The notes: a model not told the origin generated them from the sequence alone. A stretch of 64,000 nucleotides of DNA from Solanum dulcamara (GCF_947179165.1 NC_077245.1:36573286-36637285), one strand, 5' to 3'; counted from the first letter of the stretch, positions 45,256-57,765 are shown. Made by a program: numbers and translations.

Positions 45256-45479
45256 TTAATTGAAAAAACGTGTTTGAGCGTGAGTTGAGTTTCACAAGTT
45301 ATTCTTGGGTGAGTTTTGGTGAAGTTTTACGATGCATTTCGCCACAAATTTTTCCAAGTTATGGTAAAGTTTTAAAAATAATATTTTTTCCTGTAAGTTC
45401 TAAAAATTATAAAAATACCCATAAATTTGTGTTATTATTTTTTAATGAACATGTTCGATTAATAAAAAAACTTAGGAAA
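45256..45479. other. AT-rich unassigned stretch
   Basis: No protein similarity or LTR signal. It includes several A and T runs (about 45380-45480). It may be the flank of the PIF/Harbinger relic that follows. Confidence 0.3.
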
Positions 45480-45732
45480 AATTTTTGTGACCGAGAAGAA
45501 TTTTTATAAAATCTTTCCACTTTGTATGAACAATCTCTTCCTGATAAACATTCATTTCAGGATTAGATGACCGAGAAGACGAATCAATATTGTTACTTTG
45601 AGTCAATTGTTCATTATTTTTATCGACGATCATATCATCACTTTCATATTTAGTGAATATTTCATCACTACTTTGGTTTTAACACAAAAATTATGTAATA
45701 CAGCACAAGCAACTATTATTTTATTGAGGGGA
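45480..45732 (-). pseudogene. PIF/Harbinger-like transposase C-terminal relic
   Basis: The minus strand at 45663-45729 encodes LNKIIVACAVLHNFCVKTKV without a stop. The word IIVACAVLHNF is characteristic of the C-terminal part of plant PIF/Harbinger DDE transposases, just after the last catalytic residue. Downstream, 45480-45650, shifted pieces such as NEQLTQSN and VYQEEIVHTKWKDFIK follow. The transposase body upstream is absent, because at 45735 a gag remnant on the other strand begins. This is the only DNA-transposon coding sequence in the window. The identification rests on one short motif. Confidence 0.5.
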
Positions 45733-45734
45733 TG

Positions 45735-46123
45735 TAGAAGATCCTGAAAGCTATGCATTCTACTGGTTTGAGAGAGTTGAGAATGTTTCCTATCAGCTCA
45801 AGGATGTTGCTAATGTATTACCAACCTGTAGGAGGAGAGTAGAGGTGAGAATGTCAAGCCTATAGTTTGGGATGACTTTGAAAGTGCATTCCTAAACCAC
45901 TTCTTTCCACAAGAGCTGAGAACTTTGTGAACCTGAAAAAAGAGGGGTAGACTGAGAAGTTCCAGATATGCTTCAGAGACGGTTCTTAATGTGTGGTCTA
46001 AGATGAAGAAGTTTGTCTATGGCTTGGGAAAACATGTCAAGTAGAATGTAAGGCTTCATTGTTGATGACAGATATGGATATTTCCAGACTCTTGGTCTAT
46101 GCACAATAGGTAGATGAGGATAA
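45735..46123 (+). pseudogene. gag fragment of element F
   Basis: Plus strand: DVEDPESYAFYWFERVENVS and YQLKDVANV at 45731-45820, ENVKPIVWDDFESAFLNHFF at about 45850-45910, and LMTDMDISRLLVYAQ at about 46062-46108. This is the gag core of a chromovirus lineage slightly different from the gag of B and D. Stops break it, and it ends at the LTR start at 46124. It presumably belongs with LTR F. Confidence 0.6.
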
Positions 46124-46715
46124 TGTCACTACCCGATCTAGGGCCTAGTTGTAACATGATGATCAAAATCCTGAAAGGGCCCCAACCAAGCATCTTAACA
46201 TATCTTAAAGCATTCATAAGGTAAAGTAAGTGCGGAAAATAACATAATAAGATTCTAAACATGTTCATATAAGTAAGAGTAGCTTGGTTACATAGACTCT
46301 ATGACATAGGTCTAACAATGACTCTACTACACGAACATGGGCGGGGGCTAAGACATGTCCCTAGCTCACCCTCAAACATGGAAGAATTAAATATCTTTGG
46401 AAGTAAGGAAAACAACAACTCATAACTAGTCCCCGATGGATTAGGACTCAACAAACTTTACCAGAATAAGCTCTACTAGCCACGCAATGGAAAGTGATCC
46501 TCAACCTCAACCTCTACATTATTAGACAATGTAGGAAACAATATATGTCAGTACTTTGAATATACTAAGTATGAGGGCATGACATGCAACATAAATAATG
46601 AAATGCAATGATTGAGTAAAGTACATGCTATAATAAGAGAAGTAAAGCCACGAAGAAATCACAATGATTGAACCATGGTTGAAATCATGAAAGTATATTA
46701 GAGATCATACATATG
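46124..46715 (-). repeat. LTR fragment LF1 (outer of three stacked LTR starts)
   Basis: Starts TGTCACTACCCGATCTAGGG and follows the first ~590 bp of the E LTR (46972 onward), including the GGCGGGGGCTAAGACATGTC and CTTTGAATATACTAAGTATG words. It stops at 46715 where a second LTR start begins. The rest of it may lie beyond the right edge of the window. Confidence 0.72.
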
Positions 46716-46971
46716 TTTCATGACCCGACCTAGGGCCTAGTCATAACACATGATCGAAACCCCAAAGGACCGCAACCAAGTCTCTTGTTCATAACATAAG
46801 CATGCATAGGGTAATATAAACAAAAACATCATAAAAGAGTCTAAACCATAAGTAGAAAATGAGGAATGTCGCATGATAATATAGACTCGAAACACTTGTC
46901 TAACTAGATACCTGTACTCATGAACATGGGCGGGGATAAGACATGTCCATAGCTCACTCTTAATATGAAAC
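46716..46971 (-). repeat. LTR fragment LF2 (middle of three stacked LTR starts)
   Basis: Starts TTTCATGACCCGACCTAGGG and matches the first 256 bp of the E LTR to the point TAATATGAAAC, where the E LTR itself begins. It was interrupted by insertion of E, with GAAAC (46967-46971) as the candidate left target copy. Confidence 0.72.
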
Positions 46972-49063
46972 TGTCATGACCCGACCTAGGGCCTAGTCAT
47001 AACACGGTGATCGAAACCCCAAATGGCTCCAACCAAGACTCTTGTACATATCATAAGTATATATAAGGTAAAACAAAAGAGGAAATATAATAAGAGAGTC
47101 TAAACCAAGAGTAGAAAACGACGAGTATCACATGACAACATAGACTCGAAACATTTATCCAACTAGATGCCTCTACACATGAGCATGGGAGGGGGATAAG
47201 ACATGTCCCTAGCTCACCCTCAATATGAAACATAAAAAACATCTTTGAAAAAAATAACCAACTCGATGACTGGTCCTCGATAAATGAGGACTCACCACAA
47301 ATACCGCCGGATAGGAAAGCTTAACTAGCCACGTGGATGAATATGATCTTCAATCTCAACCCTTACATTATGAGACAATGTAAACAAAAAGTATTCATTA
47401 GTACATTGGAATGTACTAAATATGAGGGAATGATATGCAATATAAATCATGGGATGCATTGGTCAAGTAAATCACATGATAAGATGAGATAAGTAAAGTC
47501 ATCAGAAAATCTTAGTAACCAAAGCTTAGAAAAGCATAATTTAGATCATAGAAATACATATAAGGTCGTACATATGTGGGATGGGAACCATAACTGACAA
47601 TAAGACTATGCGATCTATAACATCGAATCCCATTATCTCCCCATACAACGAATAAAAAGGGGAATCTACTTGCCGAGGAAGACTCTACCCCGCTAGGCGG
47701 GTCATAAATACGCTATATGTGGATCTAATAGTTAGTCTATGAATGTAACCTATGGTGGCACATAGCTTAAGAGATATGAGGTTGCGACTAGGGCTTTTGG
47801 TAGGTCCCCCACCTCAAGTCCACTCGGTGCTAAATCAAATCCCACAGAATATATACATAGCATAGAAATCATAATTACATATACCATAGTCATGATCATA
47901 GGTTTGAAATCATAGAGTAGCTCATTATCATAACATGCTTGTAATGTGAGAATTGTCCGTTCATCATTACAATTATATTTGCATTATTCATATAGTTAAG
48001 TCCTAGGTCACCATATAGGACCCTAACTCACCTTACTTCATTATTCACATGAAATTCATACCTTGAACTTAGAGTAAAACTCAAATGTATAATCAATTGA
48101 CTTGAAAATTATAAAATTTATTTAGAAACATGCATGATCATATACTTTCTATCAGTCCATACATAATTCATAAAGATGATATCATTAGGAAGTATAATTG
48201 AAAATACTCATAATTTACATCATGAACCCTAGAGATCAATATAGAGGAATTCATGGAAAAACTCTTTAATTCAATACAATAACCATTAGTTTATATCAAA
48301 ATAGACTCATAATCATAATATAAATCATAATTCATACAATTAGACTAGAGATCATAATACTTCATTAAATACTATATTTTAATTTGATAAAAAAACTTGA
48401 GAAATTGATTGGGCTTCATGGATGAAAGAATCCATGAATCAATACCACATACCTTAAGTTAGAAAACCAAATAATTTGGAAGAATTTGAGAGTTTTAATA
48501 GAGAGCTTGAGTGAATTTATTTGAAGTCTTCAATGGAGTCCTTGAGAGTCTTTTGTAGAGAGAAAGATAATTGAGTAAGTGAATTATAGAAGAATAAATA
48601 GAATTAGAGCTTTAGGTCATTAATAGAGCTCAATCAGGTCCTAAAAATGTCTAGGTTCATTAATTAACAGTTAGGGAAAATTCTAAAGTGCCCTTAGTTA
48701 AAAACTAAATTTGGACAAAAACATCGCCCAGGTCCGCGATGCAGTTGTGTTCTCTGATAGGAAAATTTTGAGCGAATGAGATTTTGGCCAGATTTTGACT
48801 CGGGAAAAATTACACTGAATAGGAGCAAGTCCGCAACACAGACTTGCCGAGCACATTACTGTTTTGCGCAGTTTTTTTGAAAAATCTATCTTTCAATATA
48901 CGGGTCCTAAAAATCCACCGAGACTATTTCCCCACAAATTTTGACCCCCTGATCGATATTCCAGACTTCAATTTTCCAAAAAGATCAAGGATAATGCATT
49001 ACGTGAGTGGCCTATTCCCAAGGCATTGTTAAGGCACTTGTGAGCATTTTGAGGAATGTTACA
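46972..49063 (-). repeat. 3' LTR of E
   Basis: 2092 bp, TGTCATGACCCGACC to GGAATGTTACA, followed by the polypurine tract. It pairs with 63746-64000. Confidence 0.85.
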
Positions 49064-49079
49064 TATCTCCCCCTTGGGA
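49064..49079 (-). other. polypurine tract of E
   Basis: The minus strand reads TCCCAAGGGGGAGATA directly before the LTR edge at 49063, after the CATTCGGGAATGAATAC-type word that closes the internal domain. Confidence 0.85.
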
Positions 49080-49319
49080 GTATTCATTCCCGAATGAGAT
49101 TCAACTAATATAGAAAGGACATGGAGAAAGGACTAACAACCCAACATAAACATGAGGACAATTGAAAAAAATCCATAGAACATGTAAACTTTATACTTAA
49201 CATAAGACATAGTCCTTGAGTAAAAGAATCATTTTCATGAATCATGCATGCATATGAATGACATATGGAACTAAAATGTAGGTGTTTAATTGATTTGATT
49301 AAGAACAACTAAGTATCTT

Positions 49320-50681
49320 AAGTCTTGAGTGGAAGGAAAGAGATACGGATAACGCTTCATCATGTCTGATTCTACTTCCCACGTAGCACTCTTTACTTGC
49401 TGATTCCTCTATAATACTTTGAAGGACACAACACCTTTATTTCTTAACCTCTTCACTTTCCGGTCTAAGATCTCAATCGGGACCTCCTCATAAGTCAAAT
49501 TCTATTCAATACTCACATTTTCCATTGGCACAATAGAATTTGGATCACCCACAAACTTCCTCAACATTGACATGTGAAATACCGGATGAACCAAAACCAA
49601 CTCAAGTGGCAAGTCGAACTTGTATGCTACTTTAGGGTCCTATCTATCTAGAACTCAACTTACCTTTCTTACCAAACTGCATTACCCCTTTTATAGGTGA
49701 AATCTTCAAATACACCATATCATCCACATAAAATTCAAGCTCTCTCCTCCTAGCTTTCGAATAGGACTTTTGACAACTTGGAACCATTTTCAATCTTTCT
49801 CTCGTGAGCCGTAATTTCTTCATTGCATCAACTACCAAATTTGTCCCAATCAATGCCATCTCACCCACTTCAGACCACCCTACTGGAGACCTACATCTTC
49901 TCCCATACAAGGCTTCAAAAGGAGCCATTTGAATGCTAGAGTGATATCTTTTATTGTAGGCAAACTCAATCAATGAAAAATGGTCATCCCAACTTCCTAT
50001 AAGATCAATCACATATGCCCTTAACATATCCTCCAAGATTTGAATTGTTCTTTCGGCTTGTCCATCAGTTTGAAAATGGAAATTTGTACTTATCTTGAAT
50101 CTAGTACCAAGACTTTTCTGAAATAACTTTGAAAAATGTGAAGTGAATTGGGTACCTCTATCTGATATAATCGACAAAGGAACACCATGAAGTTTCACAA
50201 GTTCTCTAATGTACAACTTAGCATAATCTTCGACACCATAAGATATCTTGATCCATAAAAACTATGTTGATTTAGTCATTCGGTCCACAATGACACAAAT
50301 AGAATCATGTTGTCTTCTAGTACGAGGCAAACACGTGACAAATTCCATATTCACATCTTTCCACTTCCAAGTATGGTTTTTGATTTCTTGAGCTAGACCT
50401 CCCGACTTTTGATGTTCAACTTTCACTTATTGATAACTAGGACACTCAATTATGAAATCTTTTATGTCCTTCTTTATTCCATTCCACCAATACACTTCCT
50501 TTAAATCACGATACATCTTGGTGGATTCCGGATAAATTAAATACCGAGAACTATGGGCCTCATTCAATATCAATTCGCTTAATCCATCAGTATTTGGAAC
50601 ACACAGATGACCTTGGTAATGAAGTACCCCATCTCCCCCTAGGGAGAAAGCCTCAACGTCTTTTTTGGCAATCGACTTCTT
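49320..50681 (-). pseudogene. integrase of E
   Basis: The best integrase on the minus strand. The frame 49644-50216 (190 codons) holds LHGVPLSIISDRGTQFTS with the second catalytic Asp at about codon 19, DGQAERTIQILEDMLR with the catalytic Glu near codon 55, APFEALYGRRCRSPVGW near codon 100, and the C-terminal YLKISPIKGV and GKKGKLSSR. The zinc region is in 50427-50684 (CPSYQ where CPNCQ is expected, so one Cys is lost). The first catalytic position, near 50350, reads NMEFV instead of NMDFV. The chromodomain-like tail lies at 49320-49560 in broken frames. It is interrupted at 50686 by element D. Confidence 0.78.
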
Positions 50682-50686
50682 CAATT
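50682..50686. other. target site duplication of element D, left copy (CAATT)
   Basis: CAATT before the LTR at 50687 is repeated exactly at 60450-60454 after the other LTR. Confidence 0.92.
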
Positions 50687-53023
50687 TGTAGCACGCCCTA
50701 AAAACGTTGTATATGATATTCCAATTCTCGAAGAAAATAATACAACTTCTATATTTTGGTCTTAACTTTTCATAGAATGGTCCAAATTATGTGATTAAAA
50801 TTTATAAATAACCCCAACAACATTATCTACAACTTTCATGAATATTATATTTTACGTTTCATAGGTTACGTAGGTCAAATAAATTAATTGTTGTAAGACA
50901 TGGTGTTGTGATGAAATAGAGTATTTGTAGAAGAAATCATATCTCACTGTAGCATGATCTAAATTGGTTGATTCTTGAATAACATGAAAGTAGACTTATA
51001 GATAAACAATTCATATGAAGATACCAAATCCTAATGAGGAAGTTATCTTGTTCAAATGTAGCTCCAAAAAAAGATATTCCATTAAAAGAAGATTCATCTC
51101 ACCAACCATGGAAAAATCTAGATCCATTTGACATCATCCATGACGTCAATAGTCATCCATTTGATATCACCCATGACATCACAATCTTCCATTAAATGTT
51201 TAAATTTTTCTTTATAATTAATTTAATTATTGTTAGGTCCCTCCATCACACCTATAAATATTCACCTTATTTCATTATTTTGTTCATCAAGCTTTCTCAA
51301 GAAACTATTCTCTCTATACACTCATTTACTCATTCTCAAAATATAGTTTTAGTTCTTAGTAGTGTAGAAATACTATTTCGGTGATTCATATACTCCGGGT
51401 AGTACACAAAGTGCTCCGGCGAGGAGAAAAGGCTAGGATTCAAGAGTGTTCATTAAGTCCATCGATTCTGAGTAACGCTTCGGATTCCAGGTATGTAAGG
51501 CTTCAATGAGAGTATTCCTTCAAGTCTCATGCCTAAAGTATTTTAATTATATGATAAATTATGTTTATTTTCTTTAAGCTTTAATCTAAGTTATGTTGGT
51601 GATTATCAATGGCTTCTTCCACCCATGTAGTCCAAAAACTCTTTCAATTAAATCTCTTAATTTCAAGTAATATTTACTTATGGATAATTCTTATTTTTAC
51701 TTAATAGCATGAATCATGGTTAAACTAATGATTATTGGTCTATTTTGATGCAACATTATTTCATATGTATGAATTGATAGTTTGCAAGTAATTTCTCTAT
51801 TTATCTCTTTAAAAGTCCTTAAAATTCATGAACGTTTGTTTAAAGCATAATTTTTAATTAATGGATTTCAAAGTATTTATGCATATTTATTTACATACAT
51901 ATTTGCAAGTTAAAGTGATTTGAAACCACCTAGTTTTACTATATTTTCAATAAAGTTTGACTTGAAAGCTTTGACTTCAAATAAATATTTAAAAAAGCAA
52001 TGTCTATGATAAAAAAGGAGTCTTATAAAATAAAACAATGATGAAATGCTATGAATGATGGATTATTTATGCTATAAGGATAATTCTTGCATATTTGTAT
52101 CACCAAATGTTTTAATGAGCTATCCTACCGAATATGATGATTTGAATTCTCAAGCTATATGCTATGACTATTTTCAAGTATCAAACTATTCCATGGAATT
52201 GACTTAGCACCGAATGGGTCATTGAGGTGGGATTCGATAAGGGAATCCTAGTAGCAACCCCCTGTCTCATTAACTATGTGCAAACATAGGAGCCCTTGTA
52301 GGCTTAGACTAATGGATCCATGAAAGCCCTTGAAGTTAAAGTTAAAGAAATGAATGAAGTTGATAGAGTTCTACCTGGTAAGTAGTCTCTCCGGCCAATG
52401 TAGGGGGTTATGTTAAATTTTATGTAATAGCTCGCATGGTCTTAAATATCGGTTATGTTCATCTTCCCACAAATAAATATTTTAAATGATATCTTTATGA
52501 TAGATTATGCATGCATTGCATTATGTTTCATATTACATAACTGCTTTTAATGTTTCCTCAATGTTCATGCATGCTTACATACTTAGTACATTCAAAGTAC
52601 TAACACATGCTCTTTTCCCTATATAATATCACCATGTAGGGATCAGTGTTTTTCCTCGTTCTTCTCCATGTGGCTAGTTGAGATCTCTTTTGAAGATTAC
52701 TTTTGGTGAGTTCCCATGTTTTGAGAATAATACTCCTTTATCTTTCTAGATTATGATGTATTGAGATCTTTAGACACTTACTAGGGTATTTCTTTTTATT
52801 AATATTGAGGGTGAGCTAGGGACTTGTCTTAGCCTCATTAAATCTAAAAGTTAGAGGTATTGTTAGACATATGTAAGTTGAAGATTTTCTATTATGATTT
52901 CTGCTTGTTTATTTATTGTCATTATCTATGAAAGGCTAAAAGAATACTAAGAGGCTTGTTTGAGGTACCTTCGGGTTCCTCATTCACCATGTCACATCTA
53001 AGTCCTAGGCTTGGGTCATGACA
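50687..53023 (+). repeat. 5' LTR of D
   Basis: 2337 bp, TGTAGCACGCCC (degraded TGTAACACCCC) to GGGTCATGACA. It pairs with 57966-60449 but lacks the 156-bp duplication found there. Confidence 0.87.
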
Positions 53024-53027
53024 AACT

Positions 53028-53037
53028 TGTTCAGAGC
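53028..53037 (+). other. shortened primer binding site of D
   Basis: TTGTTCAGAGC-like text (ACTTGTTCAGAGC) matches the initiator-Met complement ACTTGGTATCAGAGC with an internal loss of bases. Confidence 0.6.
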
Positions 53038-53235
53038 TTGAGGTTTTGAATGGTCTTTGGAGTCCAACATACCATGTCAAATAGGATCTTGTTCATGGTT
53101 GTGAAGCACATCATAACTATGAATAGGAGACTATGGGACGTTTAGGAAAGTTTTCACTTCTTTCAAATTCATGGTGTGCCTTAGAGGGTCCTAAGGTTTT
53201 CTTTAACTAATGACCCATTTCGTGTTCTCTAGATA

Positions 53236-54399
53236 ATGACTCGTGGAAAAGAATCTCCAAGAGCAAGGGTTGACGATGAGGACCAAGCTCATTCAGTTCC
53301 CAATGCCCCACATCATGAGGAAGGGGTATCCCATACCGAGTTTCACAACATTATTACATTGTTGGCTCAAGTCGTAGACAACCAACGACATCAAGGTATT
53401 CCTCCTCCCTAAATACAAAATCTAGCCTCTAGGATTCGGTATTTCCAAAGGATGAATCCTCTCGAGTTTGATAGTTCTAAACTAAATGAGGACCATATGG
53501 AGTTCATTGATGAGGTGTACCAGATTGTGGCTATCATGGGTGTCCCACCGAATGAGAAGGCTGAGCTAGTGGCCTATCAACTCAAAGGTGTGGCTCAAGT
53601 GTGGTACGAACAATGGGTTTTTGAGAGGGACGAAGAAATAGGGCTGATAGGATGGAAAGAGTTCAAAGGTTCCTTCCTAGACTACTTCTTCCCATTGGAG
53701 CTAAGGGAAGCCAAAATCCAAGAGTTCATCAACCTCCAATAAGGGAGTATGAACGTGAGGGAGTATGCTCTCAAATTCACTAAGTTGTCAAAGTATGCTG
53801 CCTTCATGGTGTCCGACCCAAGATCTAGGATGAGCAAGTTTATTTTTGGTGTCTCAATCTTAGTTTCCAAGGAGTGAAAAATAGCCATGTTGATCAAGGA
53901 TAGGGACATATCTCAGTTAATGACTTATGCAGAACAAATTAAAGAAGAGAAGATGAGAGAGAGATCAAGGGGGTTCAAAAAGGCTAGAGTGGATGGTGGA
54001 GGGTTTAACCCTCAAAGGTCCGGTTATGGTAACCATGAAAAAGGCCAAGGTAGGCAATGATTTATGGGACAAGTTTCCACCAATACTCCTCCTCCAAGGT
54101 TCAACAAGGACAAAAGTGGTAAATAAATGGTTCCAAAATAGAATGTTGCTGCTCCAACTTTCCCCGCTTGCAAGAAGTATGGAAGGAATCACAAAGGGGA
54201 ATGTTTAGCCGTCTCCACTGTATGCTTTAAGTATGGAAAGCTGGACCACCATGCTAAGGATTGTTGAGATGGTGGTGGCAGGCCTCAAGGACAAATTGCT
54301 CATGGTCAACAAGCCCAAGGAGGTGTTTAACGCACCAACCGCTTTTATGCCATGCATGGGAGATGAGAGGTTGAGGATGCACCCAATGTCATTACCGTT
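53236..54399 (+). pseudogene. gag of D
   Basis: Starts at the ATG at 53236 (MTRGKESPRARVDDEDQAHS), which fits the family's position 200 bp after the primer site. The same frame runs on through an in-frame TAA at 53410-53412 to 53742 with NPLEFDSSKLNEDHMEFIDE and AELVAYQLKGVAQVWYEQW. It then passes another TAA (53740) and continues as MNVREYALKFTKLSKYAAFM and DISQLMTYAEQIKEEKM. The zinc knuckle near 54222-54263 reads CFKYGKLDHHAKDC, with Tyr for the second Cys. Few frameshifts, several point stops: a copy decaying mainly by substitution. Confidence 0.82.
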
Positions 54400-54800
54400 A
54401 TGTTAAAGGTCTTTGATTTTGATGTGTATGCACTATTAGATCCGGGTGAAAATTTATCATTTGTTACTCCATTCCTTACTAATAGGTTTGATGTGTCACT
54501 CGAAATGTTATTAGTACCCTATTTGGTATCTACCTCCATGGGTAAATTGGTTATTGCTAGAAAGGTCTATAGTGGTTGTTTCGTGTCGATCTTGCATAAA
54601 GTTATTCCTTTTGATCTCATTGAGCTTGACATGGTAGATTTCGATGTCATTCTAGGGATAGATTGGTTACATGCATCTTATGCTTCTATAGATTGTAGGA
54701 CTCATCGAGCGAAGTTCCAATTTCCAAATGAGCCCGTTATTGAATGGAAGGGTCTTGATTCGGTGGTGAAGGGTAAATTTATTTCTTATCATACCATATT
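54400..54800 (+). pseudogene. protease of D
   Basis: One frame of 134 codons, 54400-54804. It reads FDFDVYALLDPGENLSFVTP, then LDMVDFDVILGIDWLHASYA and FPNEPVIEWKG. Length and order match the family protease, but the active site is D-P-G-E rather than D-S/T-G-A. The frame is not continuous with RT (shift of two at 54801). Confidence 0.75.
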
Positions 54801-55825
54801 GTGAGGGTTAGGGATGTCAACTCTGAAAGTCCTCCTCTTGAGTCGGTTCCCATAGTCAATGAGTTCCCTGATGTCTTTCCCAATGACCTTTCCAGTGTCC
54901 CTCCAGAAAGGAAAGTTGATTTTGGTATCGATCTCCTCCACGATACCCAACCTATCTCTATTCCTTCTTACTGGATGGCCCCGGCAAAATTGAAAGAGTT
55001 AAAGGAACAATTAAAGGACATTTTAGAAAAGGGGTTTATAGGACCAAGTATTTCGCCATGGGGTGCTCCTGGGTTATTTGTGAGAAAGAAGGATGGGTCG
55101 CTTCGAATGTGCATAGACTACTAGCAATTAAATAAGATGACCATTAAGAACAAGTACCCACCCCCTAGAATAGATGACTTGTTTGATCAATTGTAAGGGG
55201 AAAGTCACTTCTCCAAGATCGACCTTCGGTTCGGCTATCACCAACTACGGGTGAGGGAGTGTGAAATTCCAAAATGGCTTTTCGAACAAAGTATGGTCAC
55301 TTCAAGTTTGTGGTGATGAGTTTTGGGTTAACGAATGCACCGGTGGTGTTCATGGACTTGATGATTAGGGTGTTCAAACCTTACCTTGATACTTTTGTAG
55401 TGGTCTTTATTGATGATATTTTGATTTACTCTCGGGGTGAGGAAGAACATAAAAAACACTTGAAAGTTGTGCTTCAAACGTTGAGGGATAGGCAATTGTT
55501 TGCAAAATTTAGTAAGTGTGAATTTTGGTTGAAGGAGGTGGCATTTCTTGGTCACGTAGTATGTGGTGATGGGATCAAGGATGATCTTAAGAAAATAGAG
55601 GCATTCAAGAATCTGCCTAAACCGTTGTCTCCTTTAGACATTAGGAGCTTCTTGGGTCTAGCCGAGTACTATCCAAGGTTCGTCGAAGGTTTTTCTTCCA
55701 TCTCATCTCCTATAAAGAAATTGACCCAAAAGAAAGCTAAATTCATATGGATGGATAAGTATGAGAAGAGTTTCCAGACCTTGAAATATCGACTTACTTC
55801 TTCTCCTATTTTGACTCTCACATGA
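54801..55825 (+). pseudogene. reverse transcriptase of D
   Basis: 54801-55124 holds the linker [17 protein letters not shown] and [20 protein letters not shown], with an in-frame TAG inside the conserved IDYxQLN word. After a shift, 55274-55825 (183 codons) covers palm to connection: [14 protein letters not shown], an intact [13 protein letters not shown] near codons 45-57, [15 protein letters not shown], and [15 protein letters not shown]. The Asp of the [13 protein letters not shown] word at about 55213 is also kept, so all three catalytic Asp positions survive. Dead because of the stop and shift. Confidence 0.82.
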
Positions 55826-57765
55826 GGATTAGAAGGGTTTGTAGTTTATTGTGATGCTTCAAAGATTGGTTTAGGTTGTGTCTTAATGAAAAATGGCAAG
55901 GTCATAGCTTATGCTTCTAGGCAATTAAAGGTACATAAGCATAACTACCCTACCCACAATCTTGAATTGGCGGCCGCTGTTTTAGCTTTGAAGATTTGGA
56001 GGCATTACCTCTATGGGGTGCATGAGGATGTGTATACCGATCATAAAAGTCTTCAATATGTTTTCACCCAAAAGGACCTTAATCTAAGGCAAAAGAGGTG
56101 GCTAGAACTCCTTAAGGACTATGACATAAGTGTGCACTATAATCCAAGTAAAGCCAATATAGTTGCCGATGCACTTAGTAGAGTGTCTATGGGGAGTGTA
56201 GCCAATGTGGATGAAGGAAAGAGGGAGTTGGTGAAAGATGTTCACCGGTTGGCTAGATTAGGGATGAAATTGTGTGGTACTTATGATGGTGGTATGGTTG
56301 TTCAAAATAGGTCTGAATCCTCTTTATTGGTGGATATTAAATCAAAGCAAGATCTTGACCTAACATTTATCGAGTTAAAAAAGTTGGTGAAGGAAAAGAA
56401 GCTAGAGGTATTTTACCAAGGGGGAGATGGGGTGCTATACTACCAAGGTCAGCCATATGTTCCGGATATTGATGGCCAAAGGAGTTTGAGCTTGATGGAG
56501 GCTCATAATTCTACATACTCCCTTTATCCCAGTTTGACAAAAATGTATTGAGGCTTAAAAAAGTTCTATTGGTGGGGTGCCATGAAGAAGGACATAGCAA
56601 GGTTCGTGTCCGAATGTCCGAATTGCCAACAAGTGAAGGCCAAACATCAAAGGCCGGGTGTCCTAGCCCAAGACATTGAAATCTCTACTTGGAAGTGGGA
56701 AGATATGAATATGGATTTTGTAGTAGGTTTGCCTAATACCCGGAAGGTCATAATTCAATTTGGGTAATTGTTGATAGAATCACAAAGTCGGCTCACTTCC
56801 TACCGATTAAGACTTCCTATAGTGCCGAAGACCATGCCAAGTTGTATATTTAGGAGTTGGTGAGGTTGCATGGTGTGTCGTTATCCATTATTTTGGATCG
56901 TGGTACCCAATTCACTTTTCACTTTTGGAGATCATTTCAAAAGGACCTCAGTACTAAGGTAATATTGAGGACCGCATTCCATCCTCAAATAGATGGGCAA
57001 GCCTAAAGGACGATTAAAACACTAGAGGATATGTTAAGGGCTTCTGTGTTGGAGTTTAAAGGAAATTAGGATGATCATCTACCGCTCATCGAGTTTGCCT
57101 ATAATAATAGTTACCACTCAAGTATTGAGATGGCGCCGTTTGAGGATTTGTATGGGAGATGATGTAGATCCCTGATTGGTTGGTTTGAAGTAGGTGAGAT
57201 GACTTTGTTGGGCCCCAATTTGGTACTTAATGCTTTAGAGAAGGTGAAGATCATTAGAGAAATGTTAAAGATGGCTCAAAGTCGTCAAAAGTCCTATTCC
57301 GACACTAGAAGAAGGGATCTTGAGTTTAATATGGATGATTGGGTGTATCTAAAGTTTTCACCCATGAAGGGTATGGTTCGATTTGGTAAGAAAGGGAAAT
57401 TGAGTCATAGGTATGTAGGGATTTATAGAATCGTGAGACATGTCGACAAGGTTGCATATGAGTTGGAGTTTATATTGGAAATGGCCATGGTTCATCCGGT
57501 GTTCCATGTGTCTATGTTGAGAAAATATGTGGGTGATACTAGTTCCATTGTACCTTTGGGAGTAGTGAATATTGAAGAAAACTTAACTTATGAAGAAGTT
57601 TCGGTTGAAATTTTAGACCGGCAAGTTAAGAGATTGAGGAACAAAGAAATTGCTTGTGTTAAATTCCTTTGGAGGAATCAACAAATTGAAAGTACTATAT
57701 GGGAACTGAAAGCGGATATGATTAAGAGATACCCTTATCTTTTTTCCTATACGCAAACCTAAGGT
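55826..57765 (+). pseudogene. RNase H and integrase of D
   Basis: RNase H begins [17 protein letters not shown] (about 55841) after a single stop at 55823, then the frame 55886-56551 (221 codons) with [40 protein letters not shown] and [12 protein letters not shown]. After one stop at 56549 the same frame gives CPNCQQVKAKHQRPGVLAQD and MNMDFVVGLP (56582-56767). The core keeps LDRGTQFTF, but the catalytic Glu codon in DGQA-RTI at about 57003 is a stop. The C-terminus 57199-57762 (187 codons) reads FSPMKGMVRFGKKGKLSHRY, MVHPVFHVSMLRKYVGD and QVKRLRNKEIACVKFLWRNQ. Confidence 0.82.
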
